From the NCBI GenBank assembly GCA_963745595.1, contig CAVUYB010000015.1, positions 62,001-126,000 of the forward strand: 64,000 nucleotides of DNA. Direction: 5' to 3'. The notes below the pieces were generated by a model, which saw only the letters and a program-made list of their open reading frames with translations, was not told where the DNA came from and searched no databases. Numbering within the stretch: the stretch's first letter is position 1; every line of letters starts with the position of its first letter. A program made the translations under genes and the position numbers. Source of the stretch: DASZUK01 sp963745595. GTDB lineage: Bacteria; Actinomycetota; Acidimicrobiia; Acidimicrobiales; RAAP-2. Positions 12,151 to 20,326 of this stretch are shown here, piece after piece.

Positions 12151-12539
12151 CGCTTCGAGTACTGCGGGGCCTTTCGGGCCTTCTTCAGGCCGTACTTCTT
12201 GCTCTCCTTCTCGCGGGCGTCGCGGGTGAGGAAGCCGGCGCGCTTGAGCGCGGCCCGTAGCTCGGGGTCGAGGTCGCAGAGGGCCCGGGCGATGCCGAGC
12301 CGCAAGGCGCCGGCCTGGCCGGACATGCCACCGCCGTCGATCGTCGCGTCGATGTCGTACGACTCCGCGGTGCTCGTGATCCGCAGCGGCTCGCTGGCCA
12401 GCATGCGGTGGGTGGCGGACGGGAAGTAGTCCTCGAAGGGGCGCTTGTTGACCTTGATGGCCCCTTGGCCGGGGCGGAAGCGGACTCGGGCGACGGCCTG
12501 CTTGCGGCGACCGGTCGTCTGCGAAAGTGGTGCGGGCAT
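12147..12539 (-). CDS. rpsI: 30S ribosomal protein S9
   Basis: S9 binds the 3' domain of 16S rRNA and its C-terminal tail contacts P-site tRNA. The 130-residue protein runs from MPAPLSQTTGRRKQAVARV to the diagnostic basic end KKYGLKKARKAPQYSKR. The start ATG at 12539 has GAGGAGA upstream; the open frame beyond it lies inside rplM. It is co-transcribed with rplM (14 bp gap). Confidence 0.97.
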   Translation of the reverse strand: MPAPLSQTTGRRKQAVARVRFRPGQGAIKVNKRPFEDYFPSATHRMLASEPLRITSTAESYDIDATIDGGGMSGQAGALRLGIARALCDLDPELRAALKRAGFLTRDAREKESKKYGLKKARKAPQYSKR

Positions 12540-12553
12540 GTCGGGGTGTCTCC

Positions 12554-13003
12554 TCAGCCGGCCCGGCGGGCCGACGGCAGGTCGAGCGGCTGGGGGTCCT
12601 GCGCCGCGTGCGGGTGGTCGGGGCCGGCGTAGACCTTCAACTTGGCCAGCTGCTGGCGACCGAGCGTGTTCTTCGGGATCATCCCGCGGACGGCCCGGCG
12701 GACGACCTCCTCGGGCGCCCGCTCCATCAGGTGGGCGTAGCTCTCCTTGTGCAGCCCACCCGGGTAACCACTGTGCCGGTAGGCGAACTTGTCCTCCGCC
12801 TTGCCGGCCGTCAGGACGACCTTCGCCGCGTTGACGACGACGACATGGTCGCCGGTGTCGAGATGGGGGGCGAAGAACGGGCGGTGCTTCCCGCGCAGCA
12901 GCCGGGCGACCTCCGTCGCCAGGCGGCCCAGGACCAGGCCGTCGGCGTCGACGACATGCCACGCCCGCTCGATCTCGTTCGCTTTCGGTGAATAGGTACG
13001 CAA
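12554..13003 (-). CDS. rplM: 50S ribosomal protein L13
   Basis: An early-assembly 23S rRNA-binding protein, here 149 residues. I place the start at TTG 13003, which gives the family's invariant MRTYSPKANEIERAWHVVDA; the longer in-frame ATG at 13108 adds 35 non-homologous residues and would overlap the promoter. LGRLATEVARLLRGKH and RAVRGMIPKNTLGRQQ are the family blocks. It heads the rplM-rpsI group with its own promoter at 13080-13108. Confidence 0.95.
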   Translation of the reverse strand: MRTYSPKANEIERAWHVVDADGLVLGRLATEVARLLRGKHRPFFAPHLDTGDHVVVVNAAKVVLTAGKAEDKFAYRHSGYPGGLHKESYAHLMERAPEEVVRRAVRGMIPKNTLGRQQLAKLKVYAGPDHPHAAQDPQPLDLPSARRAG

Positions 13004-13079
13004 AGCGGCTTCCCAACCTCTGAAGGGCCGTCGCCCCCTCTTCGGGGCGGGCACGGACCGGCCCGAGGGCCGACGGAAC

Positions 13080-13108
13080 AGGATACGGCGGACGAGCCCG
13101 CCAGGCAA
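13080..13108 (-). promoter_or_regulatory. rplM-rpsI promoter
   Basis: A -35 TTGCCT (13108-13103) and a -10 TATCCT (13085-13080) with exactly 17 nt between. The spacer contains an imperfect dyad GGCGG...CCGCC. The predicted start near 13073 leaves a ~70 nt leader that can form a CGCCCC/GGGGCG hairpin (about 13031-13049) before the TTG of rplM. Confidence 0.65.
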
Positions 13109-13118
13109 GCCCGTCCAG

Positions 13119-13182
13119 CTAGTACGTCACGTCGACCAGGCAGAGGCCGTGGGCCGGCGCCCACGAGCCCACCATCTCGCAG
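13119..13182 (-). pseudogene. truA 3'-end remnant
   Basis: The minus strand ends in the same residues as truA: APAHGLCLVDVTY then TAG, against APAHGLCLVSVDY in the intact gene at 16091. About 33 of the last 41 nucleotides match. Just upstream it reads LCEMVGSW, reminiscent of FCHQMVRSV of TruA, as if an internal deletion joined the two blocks. It lies directly upstream of the rplM promoter, where the end of truA would be expected if the secreted-protein gene were absent. It is too short to be functional. Confidence 0.6.
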
Positions 13183-13298
13183 AGTGGCCGTCTCCGGTCG
13201 TCGCACATCCCCAGAGGTGTCGCCGATGTCCTGGGCGCAGGCACAACCGGCGACGCAGTATCAACGGAGGACCCGCGCCCAGGTGGAATGCTTCGCGG

Positions 13299-16034
13299 AT
13301 GCACACCTCTCGGGGGGTTCGACGGTTCGTGGCCGGGTGCGTGGCGTTGGTCCTGGTGGCCTCCGGCGTCTCGGTGGTGGTGGGTGACCGGCCGACGGTC
13401 GCCGCGGCGGCCGACAACGGGCAGACCTTCAACAACTTCCTCGACGGCTCGTCCAAGGCCTTCGGCGCCGCCGCCAAGATCTTCGAGAGCCTGGAGCCGG
13501 CGGCGCCCTACGTCGACATGGTCTCCTCCCTGGCTATGCCGTTCATCTCGCTCTTCTGGAAGCCGGATCCGGGTCCGAGCATCCAGGACGTGCTCGACAA
13601 GCTCGACCAGTTGAACCAGCAGCTGACAAAGCAGCTCGAGCAGATCCGGGATCAACTCGCCGCCGTGCAGTCCCAGCTCACCCAGCTCGGGAGCGACGTG
13701 CACCTCGGCAGCTGTTCGAGCCTGATCAACACGCTCAACCCGTCACTGGTCCTCGTCAGGGGGGCCCAGTCCGACTACGGGACCCTGATCGACGAGGAGG
13801 CCGGCATTGCCACCGCCGGGAACCCGACCCTGGCGGTGACGACCATGAACCACAGCTTCGCCGACTTCGCCACCACGGTCCTCGGGTCCGGCACCAGCGT
13901 CGCCAGCTCTCCCATCGGCCAGGCCATCCAGCTCATCCACACCGACCTGGTCCAGCCGGCGGCCGGGTTGGGCCAGGGCATCATCGCCGCCTGCGCCCAG
14001 GTCGCCTTGGAACAGTGGCGGGCTCACCCGACAGCCAGTGGGTGGCTCTCCGACGACGGCTACTACACCCAGATCACCGACCTCGTCCGCTCCTACGAGG
14101 ACTACGAGGTGCAGGGGACGACCTTCATCGAGGAGGCCGCCTACTACCGGGCGGCCGAACTGCTCCACCAGGACGACCCCACCGTCTCGCTGTCTCCGGA
14201 CGACCGCTACCGAGTCTGTGCGATTGCCCTGCACCAGGCAGCCGAGGGCAGCGCGGCCCGCCTCTGCAAGAACGTCTCGGCGTTCGTCACGGCCACGTAC
14301 GACGACATCGTGAACGAATGGGCGACCACCGGCCGTCCGTATGCCGACGGCGACCCCAACGTCACCCTCGTCCCGGGATCTAACGCCACCGGTGTCGGCA
14401 GCCAACCGCCGGAGCTCTGGGTGACCGACCCGACCAAGGCGCCGACGGCGCTCGTGGAGGGCCACTGGAGCACAACCACGCTGCCGGCGACGCCGTACGC
14501 CGGGATCTCCGGGTGGGAGCCGGCGTCCCTCGCCGATTGGAACGCCCTGGAGGCCGACCACGTCTGGGTGAGCCCGGCCAGCGCCAACCTGGTCGTGGCC
14601 ATGCAGGGCACGAAGGTCTTCAACAACCTCGGAGACCTGGCACCGTTCTGGATCCCCGGACAGACCATCGACGTGGGGTTCCAAAACCGTACGGTCGATA
14701 TCAACGGGACCGATACGACGTTCCACTACACCGGCCCGAAGCTGCTCTTGCGTTGCGGGGTCTACAACGCTTCGATCGATACGCAAGCGGGTGGAATCGC
14801 CTGCAGCGACGCATGGTGGCAAGCGGCGGCCAGGGTCTTGGTCACGGGCGATGCCAACCGCAACTATCAAGCCTCGTACTCGGCGCCCGGGTTCATCGCC
14901 AAGAGCTCGACGCAGAACTTCGGTGGCACACCGCCGTCGACGGTGGACTTCGACCTCGTCGACAGCACCCTCCACGGCGGGATCACGTACTGCGGGACCG
15001 GCTCCACCTGCACCGGCACGACCTATGTCCGTCGGATCATGCCCGTCGCCCCGGTGCCGACCGGCCCGGACTGCACCAATACCATCGGCCTCCCCAAGCT
15101 CTGCACCGCCGGACCGAACGACGCCGCCTTCAAGCAGTGGGTGGCGGACAACATCCCCAACCCGGACGCGCCCACGCCCGAGCCCGGCGCCGCACCCACG
15201 ATGACCCAGGCGGCCCACGCCAGCTCGTGTGCCTCGGGCGCATGGACGACCAATCCCTCGCCCACCTACGGCTCGGTGGTCGCGCTCCCCACCACCTGGA
15301 CCGGTCAGTGGTCGGTGCCGGGGACCGGGGGCGCCACCGTTCGGACGGTACAGGTGCCGACCGGACAGCCGCTCGACGACACCACCTTTGCCACCGGCGG
15401 AGGCTTCCCGGCGACAGCCCCCTTCACCCTTATCTGCACGGTCAGCGGCCGTTGGACGAACCTGGTGAACACGGGCTCCGCCCAGAGCACCGTCTACCAG
15501 GTGACCCCCCACGGCGCGAGTGGGGTGCTGACGCGGCGGCCGGCGGCGCCGACCATCGGCACGGCCACGGTCCAACCTGACGGCAACGTCAAGGTCACCT
15601 GGACCGTCGGTGACGATGACGGCTCAGCCATCACCGCCTTCACCATCACCCCCTACGTGGGAGGGGTGGCCGGAACCCCGCTGGTGGTACCGGCTGACAA
15701 TGGGGACCGGAAGCCCGCCCCCGGGTCCAACGACAGCTGGAGCGTACCGGCGGCACCGGGGACGACCGTCCGCTACGACGTATCGGACAATACGGTGGCC
15801 AGTTCGACGTCGACCGTCGTGGTGGGCGTGCCGTCCGCCCTCACGGCTCCGCTCACGGTTCCGGTGGCACCGCCGCCGCCGCCGACGACGGCGGCTCCGA
15901 CGACTACCACGACGGCCCCGGCGGCGACGACGACCGCGCCACCGCCGACCACGACCACCGCGCCACCCCCGGCGTCCACGACGACGTCCACGACCGTGGC
16001 TCCCTCGACGACGACCACTTCCACGAGCCCGTAG
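13299..16034 (+). CDS. Large secreted protein, coiled coil plus C-terminal Fn3-like domain and Thr/Pro tail
   Basis: I do not recognise the family. The 911-residue product starts with a clear signal peptide (MHTSRGVRRFVAGCVALVLV..., likely cleavage near residue 37 after AAA). Residues 66-88 are hydrophobic, followed by a strong coiled coil at about 94-135 (SIQDVLDKLDQLNQQLTKQL...). The middle is Trp/Tyr-rich with several Cys. Around residues 740-820 is a fibronectin-III-like stretch (APTIGTATVQPDGNVKVTW), and the last ~60 residues are a Pro/Thr linker (TTTTTAPAATTTAPPPTTTT) with no LPXTG or membrane anchor. The ATG at 13299 fits the signal peptide; the open frame further upstream is not used. 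It is the only plus-strand gene in the first 50 kb and breaks the truA-rplM linkage. A helix-plus-coiled-coil N-terminus recalls some pore-forming toxins, but that is speculation. Confidence 0.8.
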   Translation: MHTSRGVRRFVAGCVALVLVASGVSVVVGDRPTVAAAADNGQTFNNFLDGSSKAFGAAAKIFESLEPAAPYVDMVSSLAMPFISLFWKPDPGPSIQDVLDKLDQLNQQLTKQLEQIRDQLAAVQSQLTQLGSDVHLGSCSSLINTLNPSLVLVRGAQSDYGTLIDEEAGIATAGNPTLAVTTMNHSFADFATTVLGSGTSVASSPIGQAIQLIHTDLVQPAAGLGQGIIAACAQVALEQWRAHPTASGWLSDDGYYTQITDLVRSYEDYEVQGTTFIEEAAYYRAAELLHQDDPTVSLSPDDRYRVCAIALHQAAEGSAARLCKNVSAFVTATYDDIVNEWATTGRPYADGDPNVTLVPGSNATGVGSQPPELWVTDPTKAPTALVEGHWSTTTLPATPYAGISGWEPASLADWNALEADHVWVSPASANLVVAMQGTKVFNNLGDLAPFWIPGQTIDVGFQNRTVDINGTDTTFHYTGPKLLLRCGVYNASIDTQAGGIACSDAWWQAAARVLVTGDANRNYQASYSAPGFIAKSSTQNFGGTPPSTVDFDLVDSTLHGGITYCGTGSTCTGTTYVRRIMPVAPVPTGPDCTNTIGLPKLCTAGPNDAAFKQWVADNIPNPDAPTPEPGAAPTMTQAAHASSCASGAWTTNPSPTYGSVVALPTTWTGQWSVPGTGGATVRTVQVPTGQPLDDTTFATGGGFPATAPFTLICTVSGRWTNLVNTGSAQSTVYQVTPHGASGVLTRRPAAPTIGTATVQPDGNVKVTWTVGDDDGSAITAFTITPYVGGVAGTPLVVPADNGDRKPAPGSNDSWSVPAAPGTTVRYDVSDNTVASSTSTVVVGVPSALTAPLTVPVAPPPPPTTAAPTTTTTAPAATTTAPPPTTTTAPPPASTTTSTTVAPSTTTTSTSP

Positions 16035-16059
16035 TCGGCTCGGTCGGTGTCGCGCCGAT

Positions 16060-16086
16060 CACCGAATTGTCATCCCGGTTTCGGTG
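16060..16086. terminator. Candidate bidirectional terminator
   Basis: An inverted repeat caccgaa / ttcggtg with a 13-nt loop sits between the converging ends of the secreted-protein gene and truA. It has no clear T-tract on either strand, so the call rests on position and the 7-bp stem. Confidence 0.35.
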
Positions 16087-16090
16087 CGCG

Positions 16091-16957
16091 CTAGTAGTCG
16101 ACGCTGACGAGGCAGAGACCGTGGGCCGGTGCCGGACGGGCGGTGCCGGCGCGGCTGCCGGCGGCGAGCAGACCGACGACGGTCGCCGCGTTGCCGCGGC
16201 CGCGGCCGGCGTCGACCAGGGTGGCGACGACGGACCGGACCATCTGGTGGCAGAACGACGACGCGCCGATGTCGAAGCGCAGGAGGCGGCTCTCCCCCGC
16301 CCTCGGCGCCCCCGCCCCCGGCGCCCCCGCCCCCGCCCTCGGCGCCACAGCCGCTTCCGTCCCGTCCCCGTCGTCGGTGGGGGCGTCCGCGGCCTCGTGG
16401 GGGACCTCGGACCATCGGGCGTCGGTGACGACACGGACGATCGGCTCGTCGGCACCGGTGCCGGGTGGGCGGCGGCAGAACGCCCGGAAGTCGTGCTCGC
16501 CGATCAGGGCATCGGCGGCCGCGGCCATCGCCCGGCGGTCGAGCGGGTCGGCGACGTGCCAGGCGACGGGGGCGAGCAGCGGGTCGGCGACCGGGGCGTT
16601 CCAGACGAGGTACCGGTAGCGGCGGCCGGTGGCCGAGCGCCGGGCGTCGAAGTCCGGGCCGGCCGGCTCGGCCGCCCGCACGACGATCGCCGGCGCGAGC
16701 TGGCGGTTCAGGACGTGGACGAGGTCGATGTCGAGATCCGCCGGCAGGTCGACGTGGACGACCTGGCCGCGGGCGTGGACACCGGCATCGGTGCGGCCGG
16801 CGCAGACCAGCCGCGGCGGGCCGTCGAGCCGGGCGGCCCGGGCGAGGGCGGCCCCGAGGGCACCGGCGACGGTTACGGTCTCGGGCTGCGCGGCGAACCC
16901 CCGGAACCCGCTGCCGTCGTAGGCCAGCCACAGCCGCCACCGCCGCGAGGGGGTCAC
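16091..16957 (-). CDS. truA: tRNA pseudouridine(38-40) synthase TruA
   Basis: Isomerises U38-U40 in tRNA anticodon arms. The 288-residue protein starts at GTG 16957 (MTPSRRWRLWLAYDGSGFRG), has the catalytic Asp57 in CAGRTDAGVHA, the RRYRYLVWN block and SFCHQMVRS. Between them (encoded near 16296-16380) is a low-complexity insertion rich in GAGAP units. It follows rplQ by 14 bp, the normal place at the end of the alpha operon. Its natural downstream neighbour rplM is displaced by the secreted-protein gene. Confidence 0.95.
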   Translation of the reverse strand: MTPSRRWRLWLAYDGSGFRGFAAQPETVTVAGALGAALARAARLDGPPRLVCAGRTDAGVHARGQVVHVDLPADLDIDLVHVLNRQLAPAIVVRAAEPAGPDFDARRSATGRRYRYLVWNAPVADPLLAPVAWHVADPLDRRAMAAAADALIGEHDFRAFCRRPPGTGADEPIVRVVTDARWSEVPHEAADAPTDDGDGTEAAVAPRAGAGAPGAGAPRAGESRLLRFDIGASSFCHQMVRSVVATLVDAGRGRGNAATVVGLLAAGSRAGTARPAPAHGLCLVSVDY

Positions 16958-16971
16958 GGCGCCGGTGGGGC

Positions 16972-17325
16972 TCAGACGAGCTCGATGCGGGCCATCTGGG
17001 CGTTGTCGCCCGGCCGCGGTCCCAGCTTGAGGATCCGGGTGTAGCCGCCTGGGCGCTCCGCGTAACGGGGCCCGATCTCGTTGAAGAGCTTGTAGGCCAT
17101 GTCCTTGTCCCGGATCAGCGCGACGACCTGGCGGTGCTGGTGGATCCCGCCCTTGCGGGCCGCGGTGATGCACTTCTCGGCCACCGGGCGTAGCGCCTTG
17201 GCCTTGGCCTCGGTGGTCACGAGCGACTCGGCGGCGATCAGGGAGGCGACGAGGTTGCCGAGCATGGCCTTCTGGTGGGCGGCGCTGCCGCCGAGCCGTC
17301 GTCCCCGCTTCGGGGTGCCCTGCAT
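16972..17325 (-). CDS. rplQ: 50S ribosomal protein L17
   Basis: 117 residues from MQGTPKRGRRLGGSAAHQKAML to RPGDNAQMARIELV, the standard length for the bacterial protein that lines the exterior near the exit tunnel. The start is the ATG at 17325, four bases after the rpoA stop; the open frame upstream is a shadow of rpoA. Confidence 0.97.
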   Translation of the reverse strand: MQGTPKRGRRLGGSAAHQKAMLGNLVASLIAAESLVTTEAKAKALRPVAEKCITAARKGGIHQHRQVVALIRDKDMAYKLFNEIGPRYAERPGGYTRILKLGPRPGDNAQMARIELV

Positions 17326-17329
17326 GGCC

Positions 17330-18268
17330 CTAGTCCTTCGTGCGCAGGGACAGCCCGCGCTCGTCGAGCCGCTGGACGACCTCGTCGAGCGACTTCTGGC
17401 CGAAGTTGGTGATGCCGAGCAGGTCGTCGTAGGTCCGCTCGACGAGCTCCCCGATGGTGTTGATCTGCGCCCGCTTGAGGCAGTTCCGGGGCCGCTCGGA
17501 GAGGTCGAGCTCCTCGATCCGCAGGTCGAGGTCGGGCGAGCCGCCGGTGACGGTCCCGGTCTCGCCCAGCTCCAGCCCCTGCGGGGTTTCCTCGAGATCG
17601 GCGACGAGGCCGACGAGGGTGCGCAGGGTGTCGCCGGCCGAGGCGAGGGCCTCACGGGGCGTGAGCGAGCCGTCGGTCTCGATGTCGAGCACGAGCCGGT
17701 CGAAGTCCGTCGACTGCTCGACGCGGACCGGCTCGACCTCGAAGGTGACCCGGCGGACGGGAGAGAAGATGGAGTCGACCGGGATGACGCCGATCGTCGA
17801 CGACCGCTTGTTCTTGTCGGCCGACACGTAGCCGCGGCCCCGCTCGACGGTCACGTCGAGGGCCAGACGACCCTTGGCGTTGAGGGTGGCGATGCGGAGG
17901 TCCGGGTTGAGCACCTCGACGTCGGCCGTCGTCTGGAGGTCGCCGGCGAAGGCCTCGCCGGGACCCCGCTTGTCGAACCGGAGGGTCACTGCCTCGTCCG
18001 CGTGCACCCGGACGAGCAGGTCCTTCAGGTTCAAGATGATGTCGGTGACGTCTTCCTTCACCCCCGGGAGGGTCGTGAACTCGTGCAGGGCCTCGTCGAA
18101 GCGGACCTGGGTGACCGCGGCCCCCGGGATCGAGGACAGCAGGGTCCGGCGCAACGAGTTGCCCAGGGTGTGGCCGAACCCGGGATCGAGGGGGCCGACG
18201 GCGAAGCGCTGCCGGTTGTCCCGCTCCTCGTCGACGGCTTCGACGGTCGGACGCTGGATGATGAGCAT
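17330..18268 (-). CDS. rpoA: DNA-directed RNA polymerase subunit alpha
   Basis: The 312-residue alpha subunit: assembly domain at residues 1-230 (GPLDPGFGHTLGNSLRRTLL is the dimer helix) and the DNA/activator-binding CTD at about 245-312 (ELDLSERPRNCLKRAQINTIGE). The ATG at 18268 is preceded by GAGGAG at a good distance. It lies between rpsD and rplQ as in all alpha operons. Confidence 0.98.
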   Translation of the reverse strand: MLIIQRPTVEAVDEERDNRQRFAVGPLDPGFGHTLGNSLRRTLLSSIPGAAVTQVRFDEALHEFTTLPGVKEDVTDIILNLKDLLVRVHADEAVTLRFDKRGPGEAFAGDLQTTADVEVLNPDLRIATLNAKGRLALDVTVERGRGYVSADKNKRSSTIGVIPVDSIFSPVRRVTFEVEPVRVEQSTDFDRLVLDIETDGSLTPREALASAGDTLRTLVGLVADLEETPQGLELGETGTVTGGSPDLDLRIEELDLSERPRNCLKRAQINTIGELVERTYDDLLGITNFGQKSLDEVVQRLDERGLSLRTKD

Positions 18269-18291
18269 TACTGGCTCCTCAGTGGGGGTCG

Positions 18292-18939
18292 TTACTTCGA
18301 GTAGAGCTCGACGATGAGCTGCTCTTGCACCGGCTCGTCGATGTGCTCGCGGAGGGGGGGGTTCAGGATCTGCACGGTGAAGCCGGCGTCGCCGGCCTCC
18401 AGCCACGGTGGGCTCTGGCGGTCCAGGGTGTCCATGTTCCGGCGGACGGCGAACATCTCCCGGGAAGGGCCCTTCAGGCCGACGGTCTGGCCCTTGCGGA
18501 CCCGGTAGCTCGGGATGGTGACGCGCTTGCCGTCGACGAGGACGTGGCCGTGCCGGACGAACTGGCGGGCCTGGCGGCGGCTGGCCCCCCAACCGGCCCG
18601 GAAGACGACGTTGTCGAGCCGCAGCTCGAGCATCCGGAGCAGGTTCTCACCGGTGATGCCGGGGGCGCGGCTGGCCTCCTCGTAGAGATTGCGGAACTGC
18701 TTCTCCAAGAGCCCGTAGATGCGACGGGCCTTCTGCTTCTCCCGCAGCTGGGCCAGGTACTCCGAGCCCTGGCGCATCCGGTCCCGGCCGTGCTCGCCGG
18801 GTGGGTAGGCCCGGCTGTGCCGGTCGGTGACGGCCTCGGAGACCGGGCACTTGAGCGAGTAGCACCGCTCGCCCTTCAAGAACAGCTTCGTCCGCTCCCG
18901 CCGGCAGAGCCGGCAGACGGGTCCGGTGTATCGAGCCAT
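18292..18939 (-). CDS. rpsD: 30S ribosomal protein S4, zinc-finger type
   Basis: A primary 16S rRNA-binding assembly protein, 215 residues. The N-terminus keeps the four cysteines of the zinc-containing form (CRLCRR ... ERCYSLKC, positions 9, 12, 26, 31). The S4 RNA-binding domain (LELRLDNVVFRAGWGASRRQARQFV) and the C-terminal LYSK are present. The start ATG is 18939, 13 bp after rpsK. Confidence 0.97.
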   Translation of the reverse strand: MARYTGPVCRLCRRERTKLFLKGERCYSLKCPVSEAVTDRHSRAYPPGEHGRDRMRQGSEYLAQLREKQKARRIYGLLEKQFRNLYEEASRAPGITGENLLRMLELRLDNVVFRAGWGASRRQARQFVRHGHVLVDGKRVTIPSYRVRKGQTVGLKGPSREMFAVRRNMDTLDRQSPPWLEAGDAGFTVQILNPPLREHIDEPVQEQLIVELYSK

Positions 18940-18952
18940 GATCCGTTCCCCC

Positions 18953-19360
18953 TTAGACCCGGCGCCGCTTCTTGGGGCGGCAGCCGTTGTGCGGGATGGG
19001 GGTGACGTCCTTGATGCCGACGACCTCGATGCCGGCTGCGGCCAGCGAGCGGATCGCCGTCTCCCGGCCGGAGCCGGGGCCGCGGACGAGGACGTCGACC
19101 TTGCGCACGCCGTGCTCCATCGCCCGGCGGGCGCACTGCTCGGCGGCCAGCTGGGCGGCGAAGGGGGTCGACTTGCGCGAGCCCTTGAAGCCGACGTTGC
19201 CAGCGGAAGCCCAGGCCAGAACGTTGCCCTCGGGGTCGGCGATCGAGACGATGGTGTTGTTGAACGAGCTCTTGATGTGGGCGACGCCGTAGTTGATGTT
19301 CTTGCGCTCGCGCTTGCGCGGACGGCGGGCGGCACCCTGCTGCTTGGTTGGCCTGGGCAT
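18953..19360 (-). CDS. rpsK: 30S ribosomal protein S11
   Basis: 135-residue platform protein contacting mRNA at the E site. SSFNNTIVSIADPEGNVLAWASAG and the basic C-terminus DVTPIPHNGCRPKKRRRV are diagnostic. Its ATG directly abuts the rpsM stop, indicating coupled translation. Confidence 0.98.
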   Translation of the reverse strand: MPRPTKQQGAARRPRKRERKNINYGVAHIKSSFNNTIVSIADPEGNVLAWASAGNVGFKGSRKSTPFAAQLAAEQCARRAMEHGVRKVDVLVRGPGSGRETAIRSLAAAGIEVVGIKDVTPIPHNGCRPKKRRRV

Positions 19361-19738
19361 CTACTTACGGACCTTCTTCTTTCCGGCCACCGTTTTCTTG
19401 GGGCCCTTTCTGGTACGGGCGTTCGTGTGCGTCCGCTGCCCGTGCACGGGCAGGCCCTTGCGGTGGCGGACGCCCTGGTAGCAGTTGATCTCCATCTTGC
19501 GCTTGATGTCCTGGGAGACGTCCCGGCGCAGATCACCCTCGACTCGCAGGCTGGCGTCGATGTCGTTGCGGAGCCGGGTCACCTCCTCGTCGGTCAGGTC
19601 GCGGACCCGGGTCGACGGATCGACCTCGGACCGGGCGCAGACCTCCTTGGCCAGCGTGTCGCCGATGCCGTAGATGTAGGTGAGGGCCACCTCGAGCCGC
19701 TTCTCGCGCGGGATGTCCACGCCGGCAATGCGAGCCAT
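19361..19738 (-). CDS. rpsM: 30S ribosomal protein S13
   Basis: 125-residue head protein that bridges to the 50S subunit. Begins MARIAGVDIPREKRLEVALTYIYGIG and ends in the usual basic tail, here rather Lys-rich (GPKKTVAGKKKVRK). Open sequence before the ATG at 19738 overlaps rpmJ in another frame and is not coding for S13. Confidence 0.98.
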   Translation of the reverse strand: MARIAGVDIPREKRLEVALTYIYGIGDTLAKEVCARSEVDPSTRVRDLTDEEVTRLRNDIDASLRVEGDLRRDVSQDIKRKMEINCYQGVRHRKGLPVHGQRTHTNARTRKGPKKTVAGKKKVRK

Positions 19739-19752
19739 GCTTCGATTCCTCC

Positions 19753-19866
19753 CTAACCCTGGCGCTGCTTGTGCCGGGGGTTGTCGCAGATCACGACGAC
19801 GCGACCGTGCCGCCGGATGATCTTGCACTTCTCACAGATCGGCTTGACGCTCGGTCGCACCTTCAC
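19753..19866 (-). CDS. rpmJ: 50S ribosomal protein L36
   Basis: A 37-residue protein starting at GTG: MKVRPSVKPICEKCKIIRRH followed by GRVVVICDNPRHKQRQG. The zinc ligands Cys11, Cys14, Cys27 and His32 are present, so this is the zinc-binding form. It is too short for most gene callers but lies in its canonical position between infA and rpsM. Confidence 0.96.
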   Translation of the reverse strand: MKVRPSVKPICEKCKIIRRHGRVVVICDNPRHKQRQG

Positions 19867-19950
19867 GATTGCTTCCCTTTCCTCACTTCACTGCTCTCCG
19901 TCTACTGCCTGGCCCGTCTACCGCCCCCCGGAGCCCACTGCCGCCGGCGG

Positions 19951-20202
19951 TCACTTGTACCGGTAGGTGATCCGGCCTCGGTTCAGGTCGTAGGGGGTGA
20001 TCTCGACCTGGACCTTGTCGCCGGGAAGGATCCGAATGCGGTGCATCCGCATCTTCCCCGAGCTGTGGGCCAGCACCTTGTGCCCGTTCTCGAGCTCGAC
20101 TCGGAACATGGCGTTGGGCAGTGGCTCCACCACCGTGCCCTCCAGCACGATGGCGTCTTCCTTGGGCTTGGGCAGGTGACTCTCCTCGACTCGTTCTTCC
20201 AC
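19951..20202 (-). CDS. infA: Translation initiation factor IF-1
   Basis: IF-1 occupies the ribosomal A site during initiation. The OB-fold sequence EDAIVLEGTVVEPLPNAMFRVEL to RGRITYRYK is complete. The longest reading uses GTG at 20202 (83 residues), which has no convincing ribosome site. A CTG at 20175 preceded by GAGGAGA at 5-6 nt would give MPKPKEDAIV, which matches the usual IF-1 N-terminus and length (~74) better. I list the longer form but regard the CTG start as plausible. Confidence 0.94.
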   Translation of the reverse strand: MEERVEESHLPKPKEDAIVLEGTVVEPLPNAMFRVELENGHKVLAHSSGKMRMHRIRILPGDKVQVEITPYDLNRGRITYRYK

Positions 20203-20289
20203 CCGGCACGGTCCGCGGCGTACGACACCGCTTTCGTTGTGGGCGACCGACCGGCGACGCCAAAAAACCAGGCGACGGGCCGAACGAAG

Positions 20290-20317
20290 AGTTTACCCCA
20301 ATGGCGCTGAAATGCCA
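20290..20317 (-). promoter_or_regulatory. Candidate promoter for the infA-rpmJ-rpsM-rpoA group
   Basis: A -10-like TAAACT (20295-20290) stands 16 nt downstream of a poor -35 TGGCAT (20317-20312) in the only non-coding gap (20203-20374) between map and infA. The surrounding bases are less GC-rich than average. A run of six T on the minus strand follows near 20261-20266. Weak evidence. Confidence 0.35.
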
Positions 20318-20326
20318 GCCCGACCC

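Noticed and set aside
13119..13182. An attachment-site model in which a mobile element integrated into the 3' end of truA
   Set aside because: No integrase or other mobile gene between the two truA ends, and the two ends are diverged rather than identical direct repeats; kept only as a truA remnant.
13743..15575. A 610-codon minus-strand frame under the secreted-protein gene
   Set aside because: Composition is that of an antisense shadow; the plus-strand frame has a signal peptide, coiled coil and Fn3-like domain.
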